Positions 1 through 7,956 of a stretch of DNA of 64,000 nt are shown here, one piece after another (position 1 is the first letter of the stretch; the number at the start of each line of letters is the position of its first letter). Origin of the DNA: Blastomonas sp. SL216 (GTDB lineage Bacteria; Pseudomonadota; Alphaproteobacteria; Sphingomonadales; Sphingomonadaceae); assembly GCA_026625625.1 (NCBI GenBank), contig CP113055.1, positions 2,110,501 to 2,174,500 of the forward strand, in the 5' to 3' direction. The notes under the pieces were generated by a model. The model did no database searches, had not been told where the DNA came from, and worked only from the letters and a program-made list of their open reading frames with translations. Position numbers and translations under genes: made by a program.

Positions 1-1254
1 GACATCGCGCGACACCGCGCTGCCTGCCGCGACGATCGCATCGCGGCCGATCTTCACCGGCGCAATCAGCGCACTGTTCGATCCGATGAACGCGTTTTCG
101 CCGATCACGGTCTGATATTTGAAATAGCCATCGTAATTGCAGGTGATGGTGCCCGCGCCGATATTGGCATTCGCGCCGACCGTGGCATCGCCCAGATAGG
201 TCAGGTGGTTGGCCTTGGCGCCCGGACCCAGCACCGCCTTTTTCATCTCGACGAAATTGCCGACCTTGGCCCCTTCGCGCATGTCCGCGCCGGGGCGCAG
301 GCGGGCAAACGGGCCGACCGTACATCCGCTGGCAATGGTCGCGCCCTCGATATGGCTGAAGGCGTGGATGACGACATTGTTGGCGATGGTCACGCCGGGG
401 CCGAACATGACATTGGGCTCGATAACGACGTCGCGGCCGACCACGGTATCATGCGCGAACCAGACGGTCTCCGGCGCGATCAGCGAAGCGCCGTCGGCCA
501 TCACCTGCGCCCGGCGGCGCGCCTGCCAGATGCTTTCGGCTTCGGCCAGTTCGGCGCGGCTGTTGATGCCGATCAGTTCGTCGGGATCGGTTTCGACCAC
601 GACGGCGCGGTCACCATCCGCCAGAGCCAGCATCACGATATCGGGAAGATAATATTCTCCGGCGGCATTGTCGTTGCCCACCCGCTCGAGCAGCGGCCAC
701 AGGTCTGCAGTCCGCACCGCCGTGACGCCCGAGTTGCACAGCTTCACCGCGCGCTCGGCCTCGGACGCGTCCTTGAATTCGACCATCTTGGCGATCGAAC
801 CGGCCTCGTCGGCGATGATGCGGCCATAGGCCTTGGCATCATCGGGCACGAAACCCAGCACCGCGATGCGCGGCGCATCATCGGCGAGCAGCCGGTCTTT
901 CAGCCGCGCAATGGTATCGGGCCGCAGGAACGGGGTATCGCCGAAACAGACGATCGCAATGCCGTCAAATCCGGCAAGCGCCGCCCTGGCCTGCAGGGCT
1001 GCATGCGCCGTGCCGAGCTGTTCTGCCTGATGGGCGATATCCACCCCGTGCGGCGCGACAGAGGCCTCCACCTGTTCGCGCCTCGCCCCTACCACGACCA
1101 CCTGACGTGCGGCCCCCGCCGCCTTCAGGCTGTGCAGCAGATGATGCAGCATGGGCAGGCCCGCCACCGGATGAAGCACCTTGTGCAGGTCCGATTTCAT
1201 GCGCGTACCCTGGCCCGCTGCCAGAATGATTGCTGCCAGCGGCTGCTCAGCCAT
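1..1254 (-). CDS. glmU: Bifunctional N-acetylglucosamine-1-phosphate uridyltransferase / glucosamine-1-phosphate acetyltransferase GlmU (3' end outside window)
   Basis: Makes UDP-GlcNAc in the cytoplasm for peptidoglycan and lipopolysaccharide: acetyl transfer to GlcN-1-P, then uridylyl transfer. The translation starts MAEQPLAAIILAAGQGTRMK, which carries the nucleotidyltransferase signature (LAAGQGTRM) near residues 11-19; QAEQLGTAHA and GDTPFL follow. The C-terminal half is a left-handed beta-helix of hexapeptide repeats, with the GlmU-typical segments KVGNFVEMKKA, ANHLTYLGDA and NYDGYFK. The visible part is 418 codons, against about 450 for the family, so only the last 30 or so residues are missing beyond base 1. 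The start is ATG at 1254, 95 bp from the divergent phosphatase gene. Function is certain from motifs and length. Confidence 0.96.
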   Translation of the reverse strand, partial: MAEQPLAAIILAAGQGTRMKSDLHKVLHPVAGLPMLHHLLHSLKAAGAARQVVVVGARREQVEASVAPHGVDIAHQAEQLGTAHAALQARAALAGFDGIAIVCFGDTPFLRPDTIARLKDRLLADDAPRIAVLGFVPDDAKAYGRIIADEAGSIAKMVEFKDASEAERAVKLCNSGVTAVRTADLWPLLERVGNDNAAGEYYLPDIVMLALADGDRAVVVETDPDELIGINSRAELAEAESIWQARRRAQVMADGASLIAPETVWFAHDTVVGRDVVIEPNVMFGPGVTIANNVVIHAFSHIEGATIASGCTVGPFARLRPGADMREGAKVGNFVEMKKAVLGPGAKANHLTYLGDATVGANANIGAGTITCNYDGYFKYQTVIGENAFIGSNSALIAPVKIGRDAIVAAGSAVSRDV

Positions 1255-1349
1255 GTCGTAACGTTCTCCGCGTTTCCCAAAGCAGATCGTGTTTACCCTT
1301 GGCACGAACTGCTTGCATCCGCCACCTTTTTCGGGCGATGCCTTGCCCC

Positions 1350-2039
1350 ATGACAGACTTTCCCTACCAAATCATTGGCTTTGATCTCGATGGCACGCTG
1401 CTGGATACCAGCCCCGAACTGACCGTCTCGGTCAACCACACGCTGGCGCTGGCGGGATTGCCGCCGCTGGGCCAGGACGAGATCAAGCCGATGGTGGGCC
1501 TGGGCGCCAAGCACATGTTGCAGGTGGGGCTCGAGCGCGCGGGCAACAGCGACCCTGAGGCGCTGCGCGAATATCTGCCGATCCTGCTCGATCATTATGG
1601 CGAAAACCTGGGGACAGGATCGCCGCCCTATCCCGGCCTGCTCGACGCCATGGCACGCTTCGATGCGATGGGCGTGCAAATGGCGATCGTCACCAACAAG
1701 TACGAGCGGTTCGCGGTGAAGCTGCTGACCGAGGTCGGGCTGATCGACCGATTTGCCTGCGTCATAGGCGGGGATACCATGGGCAAGGGCAAGTCCAAGC
1801 CCGACCGCGCGCCGATCGACGAGATGATCCGCCGCTGCGGGGGTGAGCCGGACGCCACGCCAGCCGCGTTCATCGGCGACAGCATCTACGACGTGATGGC
1901 CGCGCACAATGCCGGCATTCCGTGCGTTGCGGTGAGCTTCGGCTTTCTGCACCAACCGGTGCACGAGCTGGGCGCGGACGCGATCATCGACCATTATGAC
2001 GAGTTCATCCCGGCGCTGGAGCAGCTGGCGTGCCGATAG
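1350..2039 (+). CDS. gph: HAD-superfamily phosphatase, phosphoglycolate phosphatase type
   Basis: Cytoplasmic HAD hydrolase of the phosphoglycolate phosphatase (Gph/PGP) type, which removes 2-phosphoglycolate formed by DNA repair or oxygenation reactions. Motif I is FDLDGTLLDT, with the catalytic aspartates at residues 12 and 14. Motif II is in VTNKY, the motif III lysine is in GKSKPD, and motif IV is FIGDSIYDV. At 229 aa it has the usual Gph length. The reading frame is open further upstream, but the start was put at ATG 1350 (MTDFPYQ) because family proteins begin about ten residues before motif I. ATG 1338 is an alternative. The acetyltransferase gene begins inside its last codons, so the two are probably co-transcribed. 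The exact substrate is inferred; other small phosphate esters are possible. Confidence 0.85.
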   Translation: MTDFPYQIIGFDLDGTLLDTSPELTVSVNHTLALAGLPPLGQDEIKPMVGLGAKHMLQVGLERAGNSDPEALREYLPILLDHYGENLGTGSPPYPGLLDAMARFDAMGVQMAIVTNKYERFAVKLLTEVGLIDRFACVIGGDTMGKGKSKPDRAPIDEMIRRCGGEPDATPAAFIGDSIYDVMAAHNAGIPCVAVSFGFLHQPVHELGADAIIDHYDEFIPALEQLACR

Positions 2040-2446
2040 CCATCAGGCGGTTCGATTCGGGCGATTTTGCCGGCGTCGAAGCGCTATGGAACGCCTGTTT
2101 TCCCGACGATCCGCCGCACAACCGGGCTGCCGTCGCCATCCCGCAAAAGCTGGCGTTCCAGCCTGACCTGTTCTGGGTCGCGCTGCTGGACGATCGCGTC
2201 GTCGGCAGCATAATGGCAGGCTATGACGGGCATCGCGGCTGGCTGTATTCGGTGGCGGTACTGCCGGGCGAGCAGCGCCACGGCCTGGGCACGCAGCTGG
2301 TGCGGACGGCGGAGGCGGCGCTGCAGTCGCTGGGCTGCAGCAAGGTGAACCTGCAGGTCCGCGATACCAACCGCGCGGTGGCAGCCTTTTACGCGCGGCT
2401 GGGCTATGCCGAAGAGCCCCGGATCAGCATGGGGCGCAGGCTCTAG
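2030..2446 (+). CDS. GNAT family N-acetyltransferase (YpeA-like)
   Basis: Predicted acetyl-CoA-dependent N-acetyltransferase of 138 aa, the size of small single-domain GNAT proteins. The acetyl-CoA-binding motif A is clear: SVAVLPGEQRHGLGTQLVRTA holds the V-x-P-x-x-R/Q-x-x-G-x-G/A pattern. The C-terminal beta-strand segment VNLQVRDTNRAVAAFYARLGY is typical of the YpeA/RimI-like branch. The start is GTG at 2030, overlapping the end of the upstream phosphatase gene by 10 bp, which suggests translational coupling. Its last bases overlap the convergent nucleotidyltransferase gene. The substrate cannot be read from the sequence. Confidence 0.82.
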   Translation: MPIAIRRFDSGDFAGVEALWNACFPDDPPHNRAAVAIPQKLAFQPDLFWVALLDDRVVGSIMAGYDGHRGWLYSVAVLPGEQRHGLGTQLVRTAEAALQSLGCSKVNLQVRDTNRAVAAFYARLGYAEEPRISMGRRL

Positions 2447-3468
2447 ACCTGGCTGCGATGCCCCTTGCGCCACTTGGTCCACAAATGGCGCGCGAGCATC
2501 GCCGGCGGCATGCGCAGCAGGTGCGACCGGATATAGAAGCCCTGGCGGGTGAGCTTGCGCGTCTTGCGACCCCAGCCATCGACGGCGGTGATCCGGCGCA
2601 GGAACAGGGCATCGGCCGTGCCCGGGCGGATCGGCCAGATCGCCGGCGTGCCGAACAGGCGATAGGCCAGCCGCAATGCGCGGGCGACCGCATCGTGCAG
2701 TTGATGCAGTTTCGCCCGCTCTTCCAGCTTCTGGGCGAAACCTGTGTCCTCTTCCACGAACTGGCGCACCAGCCGGTCAATGTCCCACAGGTTGCGCATG
2801 CCGCCAGAAAGGTCGCCATCGGCGATCAGATGCGCGGCGGCATGGCAGATCATGTCGGCGGGCGAGAGCGTGTACAGCCCGGACGGCAGCGCGCGCGCAT
2901 CCGCCAGCAGCGCCGCCGCATCGGGCCGAGGCCGCGCGGTCAGCGGCAATATGGTGTGATGGACGTCGATCATCCGATCCCGCTCGGCATGGATCAGCGG
3001 CGGCAGCTCGTGCATCCATTGGCGGTAATAGGCATCGTCATAGGGATCGGGCTTCACCCATTCCCACCCCGCCTGCAGCAGCAGCGCCTCGACCTGATCG
3101 AGCCCGTCGCGCGCGACCAATATGTCGAGATCGCCGATCGATCGGCCGCGCGCCGCGTCCAGCGCGGCAGCGGCAAAGGCGGTGCCCTTGAGCAGCACGA
3201 CCTTGCCCGGATAATCGGCGAGCGCCATGCGGGCGCATTCCGCCTCCCACAGGGCCTGGCGCAGCCCGGTCTGGTTGGAAAGCCGCACATCGGCCAGCAC
3301 GCGCGCGACATGATCGGGCAGCGGCTGGTCAGCCAGGATTTCCGCCAGCGTCCCGATCAGCGATAGCGCGCGCGCGGCGGCCAGCAGGCGCGTCCATTGG
3401 CCGGCATCCAGCCCGGCCACCGATGCCGGATCGGTCAGCGCACGCGCAACCGACCAGCCATCGGTCAT
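2443..3468 (-). CDS. Nucleotidyltransferase family protein of an HPr-rel-A type cassette
   Basis: A 341-aa protein resembling the uncharacterised nucleotidyltransferase family (NTP_transf_5 type) often found beside PqqD/HprK-like genes and in lasso-peptide-like loci. The visible core is VVLLKGTAF around residues 90-98, followed by GDLDILV around 112-118, whose two aspartates (113, 115) match the metal-binding DxD of the polymerase-beta nucleotidyltransferase fold. Residues 160-180 (DVHHTILPLTARPRP) fit the third strand. It is the last gene of a minus-strand cassette, overlapping the HprK-like kinase gene by 4 bp, so coupled expression is likely. No substrate is known for this family. A role in modifying the product of the same cassette is inference. 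Confidence 0.75.
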   Translation of the reverse strand: MTDGWSVARALTDPASVAGLDAGQWTRLLAAARALSLIGTLAEILADQPLPDHVARVLADVRLSNQTGLRQALWEAECARMALADYPGKVVLLKGTAFAAAALDAARGRSIGDLDILVARDGLDQVEALLLQAGWEWVKPDPYDDAYYRQWMHELPPLIHAERDRMIDVHHTILPLTARPRPDAAALLADARALPSGLYTLSPADMICHAAAHLIADGDLSGGMRNLWDIDRLVRQFVEEDTGFAQKLEERAKLHQLHDAVARALRLAYRLFGTPAIWPIRPGTADALFLRRITAVDGWGRKTRKLTRQGFYIRSHLLRMPPAMLARHLWTKWRKGHRSQV

Positions 3469-4346
3469 GCCGCAGCCGCCCTGACTCCCTGTTCGGACCA
3501 GAGCCGCTCGACCAGTTCCGCGCCTTCTTCGCCATCGGCATAGTCGATTGCGCAGGCCGGGACCGAACGCACGAAGCCGGTCAGCGCGTCAAAGCCGCGA
3601 TCCCCCAGCGCGACATAATTGGTCGAGGCCTGGGTCAGCCGAACGAAGCTTTCCGCCTCGTCCATCCGGCGCACGGCACGCGGATAGCCGAAGCGCGGGA
3701 ACAGTAGCAGCGCCGGTCGCGTCTCGCGCGCCATCTGCTCGACCCATTCGGCGCGCGGCCGCAGATGGCGGATCGTGCCCTTGGGCGTATCGCGCATCAC
3801 CGGACCGAAGCGCGCATCGTCATCGACCTCTTGTTCCATCGCGGCGATCGCCGCGTTCTTGAGGCTGATCGGGCGCGGGAACGGAGCGATATTGCCGGTA
3901 TCGGGATCGAGCAGCACGAATTCATCGCCCAGGAAGCGCCAGCCGCGCTCGGCGAGCAGCGCCGAAAGCGTCGACTTGCCCGCCCCCGACACCCCGGTCA
4001 TCACCACCGCGCGGCCATGGCGCGATACGGCACTGGCATGGAGCAGCAGGTGCCGACGCCAGCCCAGCGCCATCTGCAGGTTCATCGCCATTTCGGCTGC
4101 GAGCAGGCCCTGTTCCAGCGGCAGCGGCACCGCATCGGGCAGCATGAAATCGCCCGCGATGGCCACCTGCGGCCGGACATAGCGGCGCAGCGCCGACGTC
4201 GACTGCAGGCGCACGGTAAAATCGGGCACCACCTCGTCCATCGGATAATCGCTGTACAGCGCGCGCAGCTGATCGATCGGCGCACGCCAGTCGCTGCCGA
4301 TGCGGAATCGGGCCGGGCCTACAGTGATGAAACAGGCGTGACGCAT
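3465..4346 (-). CDS. HprK-related kinase A
   Basis: A 293-aa P-loop protein related to the C-terminal kinase domain of HPr kinase/phosphorylase. The Walker A sequence is GVSGAGKST at residues 118-126; FLGDEFVLLD about 20 residues later resembles the HprK Walker-B/dual-activity region. The HprK-rel-A family is known mainly by its neighbours: a PqqD-like chaperone and, often, a nucleotidyltransferase. Both are present here, and no phosphotransferase HPr or EI gene is nearby, so it is unlikely to phosphorylate HPr. The start was set at ATG 4346 (MRHACFIT); ATG 4358 (MARGM) is possible, and the longer open frame upstream overlaps the pqqD-like gene and is unlikely. The phosphoacceptor is unknown; the exported small protein of the cassette is one candidate (inference). 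Confidence 0.82.
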   Translation of the reverse strand: MRHACFITVGPARFRIGSDWRAPIDQLRALYSDYPMDEVVPDFTVRLQSTSALRRYVRPQVAIAGDFMLPDAVPLPLEQGLLAAEMAMNLQMALGWRRHLLLHASAVSRHGRAVVMTGVSGAGKSTLSALLAERGWRFLGDEFVLLDPDTGNIAPFPRPISLKNAAIAAMEQEVDDDARFGPVMRDTPKGTIRHLRPRAEWVEQMARETRPALLLFPRFGYPRAVRRMDEAESFVRLTQASTNYVALGDRGFDALTGFVRSVPACAIDYADGEEGAELVERLWSEQGVRAAAA

Positions 4347-4443
4347 GCCTCGCGCCATATCGCGTGGGCGGGCGCGGACAAAATGGAAACAGGGGCTTAA
4401 GCGAGCAACCGATGCCGATTTGCATCGCGCTGATGCAAGCGTG

Positions 4444-4755
4444 TCACGCCTGCCGCCGCGACTCCACCAGCCCCAGCGCGGCGAGTTCGGCCAGCCGCTC
4501 GCCCAGCACCAGCTCGGGCAGCTCTGCCGGGTCGTCGCCCTGGATGTCGAAATGCTCGGCCATAAGTTCAAGAAGCTCACGCGGCGTCGCGAAACGGCCA
4601 GCGCCGATGGTGCCCAGCGCATCGAGCAAATCGGGCACGGGCTCTGCCAGCAGATGCGTGATGCCCGACGGCACGTGATAGATCGCCTCCAGCCCGCCCA
4701 GCCGCACGCGCTTGAGCGCAAGGTCGGGCAAGGCGGCGAAGGACAATTCGGCCAT
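4444..4755 (-). CDS. HPr-rel-A system PqqD-family peptide chaperone
   Basis: A 103-aa protein of the PqqD fold, related to the peptide chaperones that present ribosomal precursor peptides to modifying enzymes. The pattern fits the family: an N-terminal half with VHLGGLEAIYHVPSG-like strands (here residues 18-31), then TPRELLELMAEHF and a C-terminal helix ending LAALGLVESRRQA. It lies 17 bp after the exported small-protein gene and about 97 bp before the HprK-related kinase gene, the arrangement expected of the HPr-rel-A system. Its role as chaperone for the neighbouring small protein is inference; the family assignment rests on similarity in size, fold pattern and context. Confidence 0.78.
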   Translation of the reverse strand: MAELSFAALPDLALKRVRLGGLEAIYHVPSGITHLLAEPVPDLLDALGTIGAGRFATPRELLELMAEHFDIQGDDPAELPELVLGERLAELAALGLVESRRQA

Positions 4756-4772
4756 GAAATGGGTGCGCGCGC

Positions 4773-5204
4773 TCAGCGGCGCGGCATCTGCAGCGATGCG
4801 TAGCAGGTAAAGCCGCTCTGCCCGTTCTGCAGCTTGCGGATATAGTTGAGATAGGCCTGCGACTGTTCGCGCGTCGTGCCGGGCAGGTTACGGCCCTGCA
4901 GCGCCTGGCGCACCTCTTCTCCGGTGAAATCGCGCGGCGACGGCGGGAAGGCGCCGGGCGTATCGGGGGTTACCAGCTTGCCGGCCGGGTCGATGAACAT
5001 GCCCTTGCCGCGCTCTGGCACGGGAATTTTGCAGTTGAGCACCGAGCCTGCCGTCTGCGCCAGCGCCGGGCGGATGCTGACCACCGCAGAGGTGGCGACC
5101 GCGCCGATCAGCAGCGTACGGCGCGCCGCGCTGGCGGGCGCGCTGGCTTCAGCCGATTCGGCGGGTTTCGGGCCATCCATCTTGCTGTCGTCTGCGTCCA
5201 TCAT
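4773..5204 (-). CDS. Small exported protein with Tat-type signal, possible substrate of the PqqD/HprK-rel-A cassette
   Basis: No recognised family. The start was put at one of two tandem ATGs (5204/5201), giving about 143 aa. The first 28 residues are polar; then comes a twin arginine followed by a hydrophobic stretch (SAARRTLLIGAVATSAVV) ending ALAQ, consistent with a Tat signal peptide and signal peptidase I cleavage after ALA. The mature part is about 88 residues with two cysteines (VLNCKIP near the start, FTCYASLQ near the end) and proline-rich middle. It is the first gene of the minus-strand cassette, 17 bp before the PqqD-like gene. If the cassette modifies a protein, this is the best candidate in the neighbourhood, but nothing in the sequence proves it. 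Confidence 0.7.
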   Translation of the reverse strand: MMDADDSKMDGPKPAESAEASAPASAARRTLLIGAVATSAVVSIRPALAQTAGSVLNCKIPVPERGKGMFIDPAGKLVTPDTPGAFPPSPRDFTGEEVRQALQGRNLPGTTREQSQAYLNYIRKLQNGQSGFTCYASLQMPRR

Positions 5205-5395
5205 CGTCCGTCCCAGGCGCGCGCAAGTGCGGCGCAAATATCCGTGGCCAAGACTAAAGACCCGTCAATTGGTCAAAGGCAAGGCATTTGATCGCCTGTC
5301 CTTCTGCGGGACAGCAGCGGACAATGCCGTGAATCTGCGCCTGCAGGCGATCATCGATAGCGCACCCCCATCAACGCTGGTATAGCGCGCAGCCG

Positions 5396-6694
5396 ATGGG
5401 ACAGGCCAGCGGAACGGGACTGAATGGCGGCCGCTTTCTCCTCGCGACGGCCTTGCTCGGCGCGGGAGTGGTGATCAGCCAGTTCGGCAGCAACGGCATT
5501 GAGCAGGCGATGATCTGCTTTGCCGCAGGCATTGTCGCGATCGTGACGATGGCCGACCTGTCCAGCCCGGCCAAGCACAACCCCCAGGCCGCCGCCCCCA
5601 TTCGCGAGCCAGAGGTCAAGCCGATCAGCCAGCATCGCGATTTTACCAGTTTCATCGACGGGCTGGCCGATCCGGTGCTGGTGCTGACCGGCACCAATGT
5701 CCGCCGCGCCAACAGCGCCGCGCGCAAGCTGCTGGGCGAATATTGCGTGGGCGAGGATATCCGCCTGGTCATCCGCCACCCCGCCGCTGCCGATCTGCTG
5801 GCAGAAGGCACGCTGGCCAATGAGGGGCCGATCCAGCTGGTCGGCATCGGCAGCCGCGATCAGCGCTGGGAAATGCTGGTGCGCGACATGCCCGGTGGCG
5901 AGCGCATCCTGCACCTGTGGGATCGCTCGGGCGTCTACGCGGTCGAGCGGATGCGCACCGATTTCGTCGCCAATGCCAGCCACGAACTGCGCACGCCGCT
6001 GGCGTCGATCAAGGGCTTTATCGAGACGCTGGAGGACAAGGAGGCAGGCGACGATCCGGAAATCCGCGCGCGCTTCCTCAATGTCATGTTCCGCGAAGCC
6101 AACCGGATGCAGAAGCTGATCGACGACCTGATCTCGCTCTCGCGCATCGAGGCGGAGAAGTTCCGCGTGCCCGATACGCCGGTCGACCTTCCCGATCTGA
6201 TGCGCGAGGTGCAATCGGTTCTGCGCCAGAGCCAACCCGAACGGGGTGCCGATATCGTGGTCGATGTCGGCCCGGAGCTGCCCCCCTTGCGCGGCGACCG
6301 CGCGCAGCTTTCGCAGCTTCTGCACAATCTGGTGTCGAACAGCATGAAATATGGCGAGGCAGGAACACCGGTGACCATGCGGCTGCGCGCCTCGCGCAAC
6401 GCGGCGCTCGTCCGGCTGTCGGTCAGCGATTGCGGCGAAGGCATTGCGCCGGAACATCTGCCGCGGCTGACCGAACGCTTCTATCGCGTCGATTCGAGCC
6501 GCAGCCGCGCGATCGGAGGCACGGGCCTGGGCCTGTCGATCGTCAAGCACATCGTCGAGCGGCATCGCGGACGGCTGGAAATCGACAGCGAGGTGCAGAA
6601 AGGCACCACGATCACCATCACCCTGCCCGCCGATCCGCGCGGCCCGCAGGGCGATGCCGGCAGCCCTGCCAGCGAACCAGCACTGCCCGCCTGA
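5396..6694 (+). CDS. phoR: Phosphate regulon sensor histidine kinase PhoR
   Basis: Membrane sensor kinase of 432 aa that phosphorylates PhoB when phosphate is low. Two hydrophobic segments span about residues 14-30 and 37-53; a PAS-like region covers about 80-175 (DFTSFIDGLADPVLVLTG). The HisKA domain carries the phosphoacceptor His196 in NASHELRTPLASIKGF. The ATPase domain shows the N box (HNLVSNSMKYGE), G1 (DCGEGIAPEHLPRLTERFYR) and G2 (GGTGLGLSIVKH). It heads the phosphate locus, 201 bp before pstS, while phoB sits at the far end after phoU. The short periplasmic loop is normal for PhoR, which senses through the Pst/PhoU complex. Confidence 0.94.
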   Translation: MGQASGTGLNGGRFLLATALLGAGVVISQFGSNGIEQAMICFAAGIVAIVTMADLSSPAKHNPQAAAPIREPEVKPISQHRDFTSFIDGLADPVLVLTGTNVRRANSAARKLLGEYCVGEDIRLVIRHPAAADLLAEGTLANEGPIQLVGIGSRDQRWEMLVRDMPGGERILHLWDRSGVYAVERMRTDFVANASHELRTPLASIKGFIETLEDKEAGDDPEIRARFLNVMFREANRMQKLIDDLISLSRIEAEKFRVPDTPVDLPDLMREVQSVLRQSQPERGADIVVDVGPELPPLRGDRAQLSQLLHNLVSNSMKYGEAGTPVTMRLRASRNAALVRLSVSDCGEGIAPEHLPRLTERFYRVDSSRSRAIGGTGLGLSIVKHIVERHRGRLEIDSEVQKGTTITITLPADPRGPQGDAGSPASEPALPA

Positions 6695-6721
6695 TCCAGC
6701 CTGCCGGGTTGTCCGGACAGG

Positions 6722-6750
6722 CTGTCACAAAACCGTCACGGCATTGTCAT
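6722..6750 (+). promoter_or_regulatory. Pho box (three PhoB half-sites)
   Basis: Three seven-base half-sites on an 11-bp repeat: CTGTCAC at 6722-6728, CCGTCAC at 6733-6739 and TTGTCAT at 6744-6750, separated by AAAA and GGCA. This matches the PhoB consensus of CTGTCAT-type direct repeats with 4-bp AT-rich linkers. It lies 28 bp after phoR and 145 bp before the pstS start, so PhoB probably activates pstSCAB-phoU-phoB here. Confidence 0.88.
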
Positions 6751-6895
6751 GTTCGGGCAACGGCCTCTGCCTAACGGCCTCAATCAAGGGGGCCGATCAC
6801 GGGCATGAACAGCTGCATGCGATTCTGCCGTGTCCACTGCCGCCGCCATTCCGGCCGGACGTGCGGCTGCTGTTATTGCCCAGAGAGGGGTAGAC

Positions 6896-7948
6896 GTGTT
6901 GATCAGGAAGCTCGCCTTTGCCTGCCTTCCGGCACTTTTGCTGGCCGGATGCAAGGACCCGGCGTCGACGAATGAGGGCAGCAGCCGCAGCGAGATTCGC
7001 ATTGTCGGTTCGTCCACCGTCTTCCCCTTCGCCAAGAAGGTGGCGGAAGAGTTCGTCAATTTCGACCCCGAGCGGCGCTCGCCGATCCTCGAATCGACCG
7101 GGACCGGCGGCGGGGTTGAGCTGTTCTGCGCCGGTGTCGGCGCCAACACGCCCGATATCGTCAACGCCTCGCGCCGGATGAAGAGGAGCGAGTTCGAACG
7201 CTGCAAGGCCAATGGCGTCGATGGCGTGATCGAGATCGTCATCGGCTTTGACGGCATTGCGCTGGCGCAATCGACCAAGGGCCCCAGGCTGTCGCTGACG
7301 GTCGAGGAATTCTACACCGCGCTCGCTGCCCAGCCTTTCGGCAAGGGTCCCAACAAGGCGATGCGCTGGCCGGAGATCAACCCGGCGCTGCCCGACACCC
7401 GGATCAACATTTTCGGCCCGCCTGCAACCTCCGGCACGCGCGACGCGCTGGAAGAGATCATCATGGAAAAGGGCTGCAAGGCCGATCCGGCGGTCAAGGC
7501 ATTGTCCGATACCGACAAGGACAAATTCGAGGAAATCTGCCATTCGGTCCGCACCGACCAGGCCTATACCGACACCGGCGAGAACGATAACCTGATCGTC
7601 CAGAAGCTGTCGACCAACCCCGATGCGGTCGGCATCTTCAGCTACAGCTATCTGGCCGACAATGCCGATACCGTGCGCGGCGTGCCGATCGGCGGGGTGG
7701 AGCCGAGCTACAAGACGATCGAGAACGGCGAATATCCGGGTGCGCGCACGCTCTACATCTATGTGAAGAAGAAGCATGTCGACGTGATCCCGGGCCTGCG
7801 CGAGTATGTCGCGGAGTTCCTGCGCGGCGGCGAGCATGAGGGCTATCTCACCCGCATCGGCCTGATCGCCGCGCCCGACAAGGTGCGCACACAGATGCAG
7901 GGCCGCATCCAATCGCTGACCGCGCTCGACGGCGCGGACCTGAAGTAA
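6896..7948 (+). CDS. pstS: Phosphate ABC transporter substrate-binding lipoprotein PstS
   Basis: Periplasmic phosphate-binding protein of the Pst importer, 350 aa. The start is GTG at 6896, with a strong AGAGGGG ribosome site 6 bases before it; the frame is open further upstream, but that region has no such signal. The N terminus MLIRKLAFACLPALLLAGCK is a lipoprotein signal with lipobox LAGC. Phosphate-contact segments are visible: IVGSSTVFPFAKKV, STGTGGGVELF and PATSGTRDALEE. The following pstC, pstA and pstB complete the transporter. Induction by PhoB through the upstream three-repeat Pho box is expected. The lipid anchor is a difference from soluble enterobacterial PstS but common in this type. 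Confidence 0.94.
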   Translation: MLIRKLAFACLPALLLAGCKDPASTNEGSSRSEIRIVGSSTVFPFAKKVAEEFVNFDPERRSPILESTGTGGGVELFCAGVGANTPDIVNASRRMKRSEFERCKANGVDGVIEIVIGFDGIALAQSTKGPRLSLTVEEFYTALAAQPFGKGPNKAMRWPEINPALPDTRINIFGPPATSGTRDALEEIIMEKGCKADPAVKALSDTDKDKFEEICHSVRTDQAYTDTGENDNLIVQKLSTNPDAVGIFSYSYLADNADTVRGVPIGGVEPSYKTIENGEYPGARTLYIYVKKKHVDVIPGLREYVAEFLRGGEHEGYLTRIGLIAAPDKVRTQMQGRIQSLTALDGADLK

Positions 7949-7956
7949 GCAGCGCC

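Noticed and set aside
1299-1320. A sigma-54-like sequence, TTGGCACGAACTGCTTGC, between glmU and the gph-type gene
   Set aside because: The GG and GC pairs are not 10 bp apart (8 or 12), so the invariant -24/-12 spacing is missing.
4347-4721. A 125-codon upstream extension of the HprK-related kinase
   Set aside because: It overlaps the PqqD-like gene in another frame and has low-complexity Arg/Ser composition.
6805-6974. A short cysteine-rich frame starting MNSCMRFCRVHC that overlaps the start of pstS
   Set aside because: It runs out of frame into pstS, the composition comes from the GC-rich frame, and the ribosome site is too far from its ATG.
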